Source: Fibrobacterota bacterium
Lineage (GTDB): Bacteria > Fibrobacterota > Chitinivibrionia > Chitinivibrionales > Chitinispirillaceae
Length of the DNA: 64,000 nucleotides
Assembly: GCA_023412475.1 (NCBI GenBank)
Contig: JAEYNR010000093.1
Location: 5,523 to 69,522, forward strand
Direction of reading: 5' to 3'
The position numbers and the translations under genes were made by a program. A model generated the notes under the pieces. The model saw nothing but the letters and a program-made list of their open reading frames with translations. It was not told where the DNA came from and did no database searches. Shown here one piece after another: positions 46,812-55,324 of the stretch (the first letter of the stretch is position 1; each line of letters begins with the position of its first letter).

Positions 46812-49800
46812 ATGGAAACCCGGAAAAATCTTGTCATCCTTGTTATTATAATCATCTTTGCTAATTCTGCCCATCTATTTGCTCAACAGTCACTTAGTTG
46901 GCGAATTTTTCCAAAAGACAGTTATACCTGGTTGTGTTCCCCAACAGGATTTCAGCTTTTTTCTTCATCCTCACGAACTGTCCGTCCGGTCTCAATCGAC
47001 CCTGTCAGAGTTGCCAATTATTTCAGCGATTTTGTAGAATATGATGGTTTCCTTCTGGTTTCCTCAGATGCCGGACTTTACCAGATAGATATGAGCTCTC
47101 TGGGAAGTGAACGTATATCTCTGCCTGATGATGAGATAATTTCCGGAAAAATTGCCGTAGATATGGATTATATCTGGCTTGTAACAAATAAAAGCATGCA
47201 TTCCTTTGACAAGTTAAGCCGTGAATGGCAAAGTTATAAATTACCAGACGATAATGATACCATAATTGGAGCTTATAGCAACGGTGAGGATGTTTATTGT
47301 CTGGGTAAAGCGGGCCTCTATCGTTTTTCGGTTTCTACAGAAAAATGGAACAGATACAAACTGGATCAAAACATTTCAGATTCTGCTGCTTTTTATATCG
47401 GCAGAAATACTTTTAGAATAGTTGAAAAATCCATTATTAAACAATACCAGCCAACTTCTTTTTCATGGGATAAAACAAAGTTTTCTCAAACCATAGTTGA
47501 TCTTTTCGATGAAGATTCTGTGCTTTATGTCAGTACTGGTTCTGGGGTGATGAAACTTACAACTGCAACGGGCGTTGCCCGAAGGCTGGACATTTCCGGA
47601 ATCAATGAAGTTAAGGCTTTGACTAAAAATTCTGATACACTGGTCATTGCCACTCCAGACAGAATCATAAAGTACGACACCAGAAACACTGGAATAGACT
47701 TTATAGAGTACCCTGAAGGTTTGAATTTTACAGATCTTGAAAAACTATCGGTACAGGGCGCTTTCGTAATAGCAGTAAGTAAAACCGGTATTTCCTTTTA
47801 TGATTCAGATAACAGAGCCTGGCAAACTGTAACTCTTGCTGGTCTGAAACCCAAAGTGAAAAGATTTTCCTGGAACGATGAAGGTTTTAAGGTAAAGTAC
47901 TCTCCAGGCTATCAATCGGTACTAACCGGAAGTGTTGAAGATATAGTTAATATAAAATTTAAAGGATACGAATATGATACTGTTTACAAGAAAAATGGAA
48001 TAGATATTACAAAGCAGTCTCTTATGGGTTTAAGTTCTACAAGCCCGATAATGAAAGCTACTGGGCTGGACACCATAAAGGGTCTTCCGCTGATTAATCT
48101 TAACTACCGGACTACAGATCCTCATGATCGTAGCCTGGAACTTTTCTTTAACAATACAAGCAAGACTACAGTCCCTTCAAAAGGGGTTCAATACCGTGGA
48201 AACAGGGACGACCGGATTAACCATATAAAAATAGGGAATACTTCAAACGATCAACTATCTTCAATGTCTTTGCCTTCAACGCAGATCGAAGGCGGAAGTG
48301 TGGTGATTGAGAGCAGGAAACGGGTCGAGGACCGCGATCGTAAAGTTGTTCGTATAGCAGCCGGGTCCGGTTTCATGAAAACGCGTAAAGTATGGCGCAT
48401 GTTGCCGTTTCGACCTGATGGCATTTACTATCTTAAAGAACGGAAAAGGACAAACGACTTTGACAGTAAAGATGATTCCAGGTTGGATGAAATAGGATTG
48501 GATGAAATGGAAACAGATGATTCAGACACACTATCCAAAGATACAACCCGGATTATTCCTGGTTCTGTAAAGGTGTGGATAGATGGAGAGCTGTTTGATT
48601 CAACTCAGTATACATTTTATTCGGAGATCGGTAAGCTTCAATTTGTATCAACCGCACCAGTAGATCCGGTTTCTTCGATAGCTATTCAGTACGAAGTACA
48701 AACCGTTCCTGATGGTAGAATCAGTGATGTAGAATTTATTCCGGATCATAATTTTGGATTATTACATTATGGTGCTTTGACTGTATCACCACATGAATAC
48801 GTATCAGCCAGGGTTGGCTTTACAGGAATGGATTCGGATGCCCATTATACAACTGGAACTATGGATCAGCAAATCATCAGCTTATCGACACTACTTGAGA
48901 TCCGCAAACAGAACCTTATGTTAAAGTTTACTCCGGATATTTCTTATAACTCAAGAACCGGAGCCAGGGCTGGATCTGCTACCTTGCAAAGTCGTTTTGG
49001 AAATAAAGCCGGATTTGTATTCAATGGTTTAGCAATGGATAATGATTTTGTGTCTACTGATACTCTTACCTATGGTTATGGGGCGATTCAGAATCAGTAT
49101 GATTTCACCATGTCCTATGATATAACGCAGGATTTTCCGGTAAGTTACTATCAGCATCGCCGGGAGGCAACTGAGGGAACGGAGTCAAGATATGCTGCTA
49201 AAACGGGTGTTCATATCCCAGGCTTCCCTTATCTGGATGTCACGTTATCCAGAAATGAAATAAAACATAAAACCGGAACCGATACCGTCAGAACCACGTT
49301 TGACAGCCTTTTCAGCACTAAAGACAAAGCACATTTTCGCCTTTACGAAACTTCTTCCAGATATCTCGAAAAGCTCACCCGGATGCGAAAAGTTGGCTAC
49401 GAAATCTCACATAGTGAGTACAGGACCGAGTCTGGCGATAAAAACTGGATTAATGGAAGAATGAGTACTGCTGAGGTTACGCTTTCTCCGATTCAACCGG
49501 TCTCTATACTTGGAAATCTCATTTATCGCAGTGGTATCGATGCAGATGAGATGCCTTCTACAATTCTGCGACCTGGTTTAGAGGTGCAGACAACAGATGC
49601 ACCAAAAGGTGTTGATCTGAATGCATCCTATTATTTTCAGTACAATAGATACAGCATTGTTGATTCCAGTACTGATACAATCACTAGAGCTCTGGATTTA
49701 ATATTGAAGCCAGGCCAATGGTTTTCCGCTTTTAAGTGGTTTTCTCCCCGTGCATCATTTTCTCAGAATGTATGTGCGGAGTTTGAGGTGATGCGTCCCA

Positions 49801-50390
49801 ATTTAATCGATTTAATAACTGCCGAAAATTCCAACAAAACTACTACTACAAATGGCGGGGTTGGAATACATATATTCCCTATTAATGAAATCCTCTATCG
49901 TAACTTCAACGAATGGTCAAAAACTACTATGCAGACCTTTTTCAGTACTGAGAATGATTTGCAAATATGGTCAGGGGGAAAGAATTATTGGCAGGTAATA
50001 TGGAACTACACTTCCGATAAGGAATATCATTATGGTAATGTTGCCTATGATAGAATAATTTTCCCCTGGTTACGGACAAAACCCAGGTTTACTGCATCTT
50101 ATATCACGGATTCTCTTGGAACTAAATTTGATTTCGGACCGGCATTTTCTTTAAATCTCAATTTTAGTGATGTTAAATTTGTCAGATCTCTGTTTAATTC
50201 CCATGATTTTAAGGTAGCCTGGACAAAAAGAAATAAAAAAGAACCAAATGCGCCACTGATTGGTTACACTTTTAATCTTTCAGCAGTGATTTTACCAAAT
50301 ATTCAAATCAGCAACTTTGAAACGGTTTCATTCAATAAACATCAATTATTTGATTTCCAAAGCAGGATTAATTTAATAGTTAATTTTTAA
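46812..50390 (+). CDS. large outer-membrane protein, propeller-like N-terminus and beta-barrel-like C-terminus
   Basis: 1192 residues. Signal peptide (LVILVIIIIFANSAHLFAQ). Residues about 30-380 repeat patterns such as GLYQI, DYIWLVTNKSMHSFD and GLYRFSVSTEKWNRYKL, typical of beta-propeller blades. A middle region (about 380-620) is mixed, with an Asp-rich linker (about 545-580). The C-terminal half is full of alternating amphipathic strands and ends with INLIVNF, a terminal Phe as in outer-membrane barrels. A lipoprotein gene follows 19 bases on and is likely cotranscribed. No known family recognised; a surface or secretion role is inference. Confidence 0.7.
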   Translation: METRKNLVILVIIIIFANSAHLFAQQSLSWRIFPKDSYTWLCSPTGFQLFSSSSRTVRPVSIDPVRVANYFSDFVEYDGFLLVSSDAGLYQIDMSSLGSERISLPDDEIISGKIAVDMDYIWLVTNKSMHSFDKLSREWQSYKLPDDNDTIIGAYSNGEDVYCLGKAGLYRFSVSTEKWNRYKLDQNISDSAAFYIGRNTFRIVEKSIIKQYQPTSFSWDKTKFSQTIVDLFDEDSVLYVSTGSGVMKLTTATGVARRLDISGINEVKALTKNSDTLVIATPDRIIKYDTRNTGIDFIEYPEGLNFTDLEKLSVQGAFVIAVSKTGISFYDSDNRAWQTVTLAGLKPKVKRFSWNDEGFKVKYSPGYQSVLTGSVEDIVNIKFKGYEYDTVYKKNGIDITKQSLMGLSSTSPIMKATGLDTIKGLPLINLNYRTTDPHDRSLELFFNNTSKTTVPSKGVQYRGNRDDRINHIKIGNTSNDQLSSMSLPSTQIEGGSVVIESRKRVEDRDRKVVRIAAGSGFMKTRKVWRMLPFRPDGIYYLKERKRTNDFDSKDDSRLDEIGLDEMETDDSDTLSKDTTRIIPGSVKVWIDGELFDSTQYTFYSEIGKLQFVSTAPVDPVSSIAIQYEVQTVPDGRISDVEFIPDHNFGLLHYGALTVSPHEYVSARVGFTGMDSDAHYTTGTMDQQIISLSTLLEIRKQNLMLKFTPDISYNSRTGARAGSATLQSRFGNKAGFVFNGLAMDNDFVSTDTLTYGYGAIQNQYDFTMSYDITQDFPVSYYQHRREATEGTESRYAAKTGVHIPGFPYLDVTLSRNEIKHKTGTDTVRTTFDSLFSTKDKAHFRLYETSSRYLEKLTRMRKVGYEISHSEYRTESGDKNWINGRMSTAEVTLSPIQPVSILGNLIYRSGIDADEMPSTILRPGLEVQTTDAPKGVDLNASYYFQYNRYSIVDSSTDTITRALDLILKPGQWFSAFKWFSPRASFSQNVCAEFEVMRPNLIDLITAENSNKTTTTNGGVGIHIFPINEILYRNFNEWSKTTMQTFFSTENDLQIWSGGKNYWQVIWNYTSDKEYHYGNVAYDRIIFPWLRTKPRFTASYITDSLGTKFDFGPAFSLNLNFSDVKFVRSLFNSHDFKVAWTKRNKKEPNAPLIGYTFNLSAVILPNIQISNFETVSFNKHQLFDFQSRINLIVNF

Positions 50391-50409
50391 AAATCAATGG
50401 AGGTATGAT

Positions 50410-50961
50410 ATGAAAAAAATCAAAAAATGGATAATTGCCGGGTTAATAATCCCATTATTGGTTTGGACATGCAGGGTAGTTTCAGAAAACGAAGGTGGTG
50501 ACCAGGGGGTAGATAACTTTATACTGGAAGTTGATGAGATTAGTGGATGGACTGAGGCATCTATTTATAAATTCGATGTCAATAATTGTCATCATGACGC
50601 CGGTCTTAATGGCGGAGCTCAAAAATATGTCGATGAAGGTATGGTCAGAGGTTTCAGACAAATTATGAGAACCACGGATTATGAAGCTGACATTTTTGTC
50701 ATGGATTTTGGCAATAGTACTAATGCAACCAATATGTTTAACAGAATGAGCACTGATTATAAAAACAATAAAATGCCTATAGAAGGTTATGCTGAAACTG
50801 TCGTTATTACAGAAGAAAATCTGAGTGGGGTAAATACCAGTGCTCATTTTGACAGATTCTTTATTGAGATTAAATTTACTGGATATTTAAACAAAGCCGA
50901 AAGCAGAGTTACTGCACAAGGTTTTATCCAAACATTTGAAGGAAAAGTACCAGCAAAATAA
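50410..50961 (+). CDS. putative lipoprotein of unknown function
   Basis: 183 residues with a strong GGAGG before the ATG. Signal sequence (WIIAGLIIPLLVWTC) with Cys21 as probable acylated residue. The rest is a small soluble domain (about 30-183) ending in FIQTFEGKVPAK; no family recognised. It follows the outer-membrane protein by 19 bases and is closed by a long perfect hairpin, so the two form an operon. Probably a partner of that protein in the envelope. Confidence 0.65.
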   Translation: MKKIKKWIIAGLIIPLLVWTCRVVSENEGGDQGVDNFILEVDEISGWTEASIYKFDVNNCHHDAGLNGGAQKYVDEGMVRGFRQIMRTTDYEADIFVMDFGNSTNATNMFNRMSTDYKNNKMPIEGYAETVVITEENLSGVNTSAHFDRFFIEIKFTGYLNKAESRVTAQGFIQTFEGKVPAK

Positions 50962-50976
50962 ATTGATTATTTATAC

Positions 50977-51016
50977 CTTGAAATTAACGGCTTGTTGACA
51001 AGCCGTTAATTTCAAG
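50977..51016. terminator. perfect 18-bp inverted repeat after the lipoprotein gene
   Basis: CTTGAAATTAACGGCTTG (50977-50994) and its exact reverse complement (50999-51016) are separated by TTGA. No T-run follows, so termination is likely but the form is not classical. Confidence 0.7.
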
Positions 51017-51236
51017 GGCTTGGAATACTTTATTAGGTTGTTTTTTATATACACTATTAAATTATTGCGGTATACAAATACCCTGTTTCAGAAGAGAATG
51101 TAGCTCTAATATGGTATTGAGGCTAAAATAATATCAGACGGATAAATAAATGTCTAAGGGTAAAACTGAACACTTTTATTAAGTTTTTACAACAAACAAT
51201 AAGTAAAAACTCGTTACTTCGTGAAATGAGGTCCCT

Positions 51237-52616
51237 ATGTCAGAAAAAAAGAATATCAGCAGGCGTTCATTTCTGAAATCGACCGGCTCTGGAGCTGCTG
51301 GTTTAACAGTTCTGGGATCGGGTTTGAATTCTGTATTTTCAGATCAAAAAAAACTGTCTGCCTGGTCAAATGATTTGCAGATTAACCCTGAAATAGAGAA
51401 TACAAAAGTTGTTTGTTGCCATAATCCGGCTTTTTTTTCGGATGAAAAGCAAGCTATAATAGCTAATGATTTCAAAAAACAGAATGAATCTGTTGATACA
51501 ACTCGTGTTGAAACCGATATGGATGGTATGGCGGTCGCCTTGTGCGGAAAAAACAACCCACAGCAGGCCTGGGCCACAATTTTTAGAAAACCTTCCAATA
51601 AAGAGTGGACACAGGTTAAAGTCGCTATAAAAGTAAATTGTATTTATCCACCGATAATGCCCAGAATTGCAATCGTGGGAAAGGTTTGCAAAGAGTTGAT
51701 CCGGCTTGGAGTAGAGCCTCAAAACATTACCATCTACGATGCCTGTCACAATGCATATGGAGAAGGAAGATACAACAGCTATGTCGGAACCGATATTCCA
51801 CAAGGTGTGAAGGTTGCAAATCAGAAAGCAAGCAACGCTCAAACCACTGGTATTACTGTAGGATCAAATACTCTCCAATGTTCAAATATTGTTCTTGAAA
51901 GCGATATCCTTGTCAATTGTGCAGTCAATAAGGGACATAGCTTTCCTCAGAGTGCAAAATTTACTCTGACCATGAAAAATCATACTGGTTCCATGAAGCT
52001 GAGATGTCCTAGTGATATTGCGGAGCTGGTCAATGAAAATAAATCGGAGGCAATCCTTGGGGGTGATCCGGTTCGTCAGCAACTATGCATAGTTGATTCA
52101 CTGTGGGCTGCTGTACCAGGTCCCTTGGATGCAGTAACTCATTTTCCTGCACGTATCATAATGGGAACATTCGGTCCTGCAGTTGATATAGCAGTTGTCA
52201 GGAATATTCGCGAAAAGATAATGGGGGCTGAACACGACAATAATGGGATTAAAACGATACTAACATCCTTTGGTCTTGATGAGAAAGACATCGAATGGGT
52301 AGAAGTTCCTCCCTATGAGCCCATATCCTACAAACAAGCAACTACAAAAAAGAACGAAAGTAATTTCAGTATCCTGATAAATCATAGCTTGAATAAAGTT
52401 GAGACTCATTTCAATATTCCTTCAGGTACCGTTTCAAAAGTCGAAATTCTTGATCTTAAGGGAAGAACTGTTTGTACATTGGCGAACTCCTTAAATGCAC
52501 AAAGTATTTCCTGGGATGGAACTACCAATACAGGATCACGGGTTAAATCCGGAACATATCTGATTCGAATTAATGGAAAGAATTTCTCACGTTCGCAACA
52601 GGTCAGGTTATTCTAA
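51237..52616 (+). CDS. Tat-exported DUF362 protein with sorting-like C-terminal domain (paralog 1)
   Basis: 459 residues; GAGG precedes the ATG. Twin-arginine signal SRRSFLKSTGSGAAGLTVLG. The central part (about 55-370) is DUF362: WTQVKVAIKVNCIYPPIMPR, LVNCAVNKGHS, MKNHTGSMK and PARIIMGTFGPAVDIAVV. The last 75 residues form a FlgD-like/sorting domain (KVEILDLKGRTVCTL, then SGTYLIRINGKNF). DUF362 is linked to iron-sulfur or redox proteins; export by Tat fits a folded, possibly cofactor-bearing protein. About 70% identical by eye to the next gene, so the pair arose by tandem duplication. Confidence 0.85.
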   Translation: MSEKKNISRRSFLKSTGSGAAGLTVLGSGLNSVFSDQKKLSAWSNDLQINPEIENTKVVCCHNPAFFSDEKQAIIANDFKKQNESVDTTRVETDMDGMAVALCGKNNPQQAWATIFRKPSNKEWTQVKVAIKVNCIYPPIMPRIAIVGKVCKELIRLGVEPQNITIYDACHNAYGEGRYNSYVGTDIPQGVKVANQKASNAQTTGITVGSNTLQCSNIVLESDILVNCAVNKGHSFPQSAKFTLTMKNHTGSMKLRCPSDIAELVNENKSEAILGGDPVRQQLCIVDSLWAAVPGPLDAVTHFPARIIMGTFGPAVDIAVVRNIREKIMGAEHDNNGIKTILTSFGLDEKDIEWVEVPPYEPISYKQATTKKNESNFSILINHSLNKVETHFNIPSGTVSKVEILDLKGRTVCTLANSLNAQSISWDGTTNTGSRVKSGTYLIRINGKNFSRSQQVRLF

Positions 52617-52833
52617 AAGCAGATGGGGGAGTATTTTATAATACCTCCCTGATATAGCTTATCTTTATATGGCTATAACACAATAGCAATAATGAATGCA
52701 GCAATTTCCTTAGCTCTTGGGTATTTTTTTTTAAATCGCAATTCTACATTTTTCTGTCATATAGAACAGTTTGATTGTACTTTCCAGTCACCTTATTTAA
52801 GTTGATTTGTCATTTTATGAAATGAGGACTCCT

Positions 52834-54234
52834 ATGGCAAATAGCATGGACATCAGTCGACGGTCTTTTCTAAAAACGACAAGTACAGGAGCTGCTGGTT
52901 TAACAGTTCTGGGATCGGGGGTGTATTCAGCTTTTTCTGCTCAAAATTCCCGATCTTCCTGGTCTAATGGCATGAATATAAACCCTGAAATTGAAAATAA
53001 CAGGGTGGTATGCTGTCATAATCCCGCATTCTTCATTGACCAGAGTAAAGCAACTGTGGCAAATACTTTTCAGAAGCAGAATGCTGCGGTGGATAGTAGT
53101 CGTGTTGGATCCGATTTGGATGGTATGGCTGTGGCTTTAACCGACAAAGGTGATCCACAACAAGCCTGGGCAACAATTTTCAAAAAACCTTCCAATAAAG
53201 AGTGGAATCAGGTAAAGGTAGCCATCAAGCTTAATGTCATTTATGAACCGATAATGCCCAGAGTAGCCATTGTGGGTAAGATATGTGAAGAATTGATTAA
53301 TCTTGGAGTTAGCCCTGCTAACATTTCTATCTATGATGCCTGCAGTAATACTTATGGAAATGGCAAATACAACTCATATGTAGGCAATGGTATTCCGCAG
53401 GGGGTAACAGTTGCAAATCTGTCTCTGCGTTCAGTTCCCACTACGAGTATAGCTGTAGGATCAAAACAGATTAAATGTGCATCTCTGGTATTGGAAAGTG
53501 ACATTCTGGTAAACATCGCTGTTAACAAAGGCCATGATCAGGCAGATAAAGGCGCATTTACGTTGTGCATGAAAAACCATACCGGAACTTTTATTAAATC
53601 AACCGGTTTTATGCAAAACTGTCCTACCTTACAGGAGATGATTGATGAACACAAATCTGAAGCAGTAGTTGGTAATGGTGATCCGGTTCGTCAACAGCTC
53701 TGTATAGTGGATTCGCTATGGGCAGCAGTCAAGGGGCCGGGAACTCCCGCAGATTGTCTTCCTGCCCGTATAGCTATGGGAACCTTTGGGCCTGCAGTTG
53801 ATATCCTTGTAACCCGTGAAATTCGTGAAAAAATCATGGGAGCCCGTCACACCGAAAGTGCTATTTCTACTATTCAAAGTTCTTTTGACTTTTCAGAAGA
53901 GGATCTTGAATGGGTGGAAGTCCCCCCTTATGTACCAATTTCAACAAAATCTGCTACCGCAAAAAAGAAGGATAATAAATTCAGTGTTGTAATTAACCGT
54001 AGAGGTCTGGAGAAAATAGAAACTCAATTCATTGTTCCTTCAAACACTATTTCGAAAATAGAAGTTCTTGATCTTAGGGGAAGAACTGTACGTTCTTTGG
54101 TTAATTCTTTAAGTGTGTCAAAAATCGAATGGAATGGACTATCTGATGCCGGTTCAAGAGTCAAATCCGGAAAATATCTGATTCGTATCCAGGGGAATGG
54201 CTTTACGCGCTCACAACAGGTGAGTATCTATTGA
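52834..54234 (+). CDS. Tat-exported DUF362 protein with sorting-like C-terminal domain (paralog 2)
   Basis: 466 residues from ATG 52834, chosen because GAGG and the leader ATGAAATGAGG match the layout before paralog 1; the frame is open back to TTG 52807. Twin-arginine signal SRRSFLKTTSTGAAGLTVLG, DUF362 core (VKVAIKLNVIYEPIMPRVAI, MKNHTGTF) and the same C-terminal domain (LDLRGRTVRSLVNS, SGKYLIRIQG). An insert near residue 275 distinguishes it from its twin. Followed by a perfect bidirectional terminator that separates it from the convergent third DUF362 gene. Confidence 0.85.
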   Translation: MANSMDISRRSFLKTTSTGAAGLTVLGSGVYSAFSAQNSRSSWSNGMNINPEIENNRVVCCHNPAFFIDQSKATVANTFQKQNAAVDSSRVGSDLDGMAVALTDKGDPQQAWATIFKKPSNKEWNQVKVAIKLNVIYEPIMPRVAIVGKICEELINLGVSPANISIYDACSNTYGNGKYNSYVGNGIPQGVTVANLSLRSVPTTSIAVGSKQIKCASLVLESDILVNIAVNKGHDQADKGAFTLCMKNHTGTFIKSTGFMQNCPTLQEMIDEHKSEAVVGNGDPVRQQLCIVDSLWAAVKGPGTPADCLPARIAMGTFGPAVDILVTREIREKIMGARHTESAISTIQSSFDFSEEDLEWVEVPPYVPISTKSATAKKKDNKFSVVINRRGLEKIETQFIVPSNTISKIEVLDLRGRTVRSLVNSLSVSKIEWNGLSDAGSRVKSGKYLIRIQGNGFTRSQQVSIY

Positions 54235-54266
54235 TGCTTTCAGATTAATAAGAAACAGATTTTCAC

Positions 54267-54311
54267 AAGACAGTCAAAAGGCGGCTGGGAATGCCGCCTT
54301 TTGACTGTCTT
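54267..54311. terminator. perfect 19-bp bidirectional terminator
   Basis: AAGACAGTCAAAAGGCGGC (54267-54285) and its exact complement (54293-54311) are separated by TGGGAAT. The arms carry A/T blocks at the right side in either direction, so the hairpin can end both the plus-strand DUF362 gene and the minus-strand one that starts its 3' end at 54319. Confidence 0.85.
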
Positions 54312-54318
54312 GAATTTT

Positions 54319-55230
54319 CTAAACCGTTACTTCAGAAATCATGGATGATTCCACGTTGCCAAACCCTAGTTCTCCTGCCAGTTTCAGATGCTTGACCTGC
54401 TTTCCATCAAAGGTTTTTCCATACCAGGAAGCCAGGGAAACAGCATAACTGTCAACAGCAACCGGATCGATTCCAGCCACAAATGTTTTTAGTTCTGCAA
54501 CTTTTCCCGGGCCAGCAGGACCATTATCCAGAAGTGCACGGGTAGCATCAACGATACTCAGATGTGGTTTCATATAATAAAGCTGCTCTGCAATCGCTGT
54601 GTGCATCTCCATCTCACGATGAAATGCGCCACGTTCTTTCACCAGTCCCATCAACCCTTTTACATTCAGAGAAACTCCACCCGCACTGTGTGATTTTGCG
54701 CAAGGAAGTGAAATGAAAGTGTCACATTGGTACACTTCCTTAACGACATCGACTTCTCTGAGTTCTTTTGCCTTGGGATCACTTTTCCTGACATACATGC
54801 TGTCCTGTTTGGGAATGAAAAGCACCGCACCTTTAAGGTCCTTTAAAGCAGCAGCTATACCAGTCTTGACTTTACAATGTTCAGGTTCTCTAATAGTGTT
54901 ATCACATACTATAACTCTTTTAGCACCTGCATCCAGACAGAGTTTGGACATGGTAACGACCGCTTCGGGAGTGGTTCCGGTTGCCCATTCTGGCGGATTT
55001 GGAAAGCTCATATTCAGTTTAATCAAGACTCTGCTGCCAGGTTTTACAAATCTGGAGATACCACCCATTTTTTCCATTATCTTTGGAAGCATCTGAGCTG
55101 CATCTCCTTTTCCTACGTATACCTCGCTTTTGGAGCCGGTAGTTTCTTGCTGGGCAAAAGTTCCTCCTGCAGCCAAAAGTGAAGTAGCACCGGCTGCAGC
55201 TTCTATAAACTCACGTCTGGAAATAGGCAT
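54319..55230 (-). CDS. Tat-exported DUF362 protein (short form)
   Basis: 303 residues from ATG 55230, chosen because GGAGG sits 6 bases upstream. Twin-arginine signal ISRREFIEAAAGATSLLAAG. DUF362 core: RFVKPGSRVLIKLNMSFPNP, VVCDNTIREPEHCK, FISLPCAKSHSAGG and VDATRALLDNGPAGPG. It lacks the C-terminal sorting-like domain of the other two, so it is probably periplasmic. It lies 95 bases downstream of a polyferredoxin gene on the same strand, likely one transcript. This linkage supports an iron-sulfur related role. Confidence 0.88.
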   Translation of the reverse strand: MPISRREFIEAAAGATSLLAAGGTFAQQETTGSKSEVYVGKGDAAQMLPKIMEKMGGISRFVKPGSRVLIKLNMSFPNPPEWATGTTPEAVVTMSKLCLDAGAKRVIVCDNTIREPEHCKVKTGIAAALKDLKGAVLFIPKQDSMYVRKSDPKAKELREVDVVKEVYQCDTFISLPCAKSHSAGGVSLNVKGLMGLVKERGAFHREMEMHTAIAEQLYYMKPHLSIVDATRALLDNGPAGPGKVAELKTFVAGIDPVAVDSYAVSLASWYGKTFDGKQVKHLKLAGELGFGNVESSMISEVTV

Positions 55231-55324
55231 CGTTTCCCTCCTGGGACCTTTAGTTATCATGATCTAAGAAAATATTCACTACAATCTATGAAGCTGGTCT
55301 TACAGACCAGCAAGCTTAAACTGC

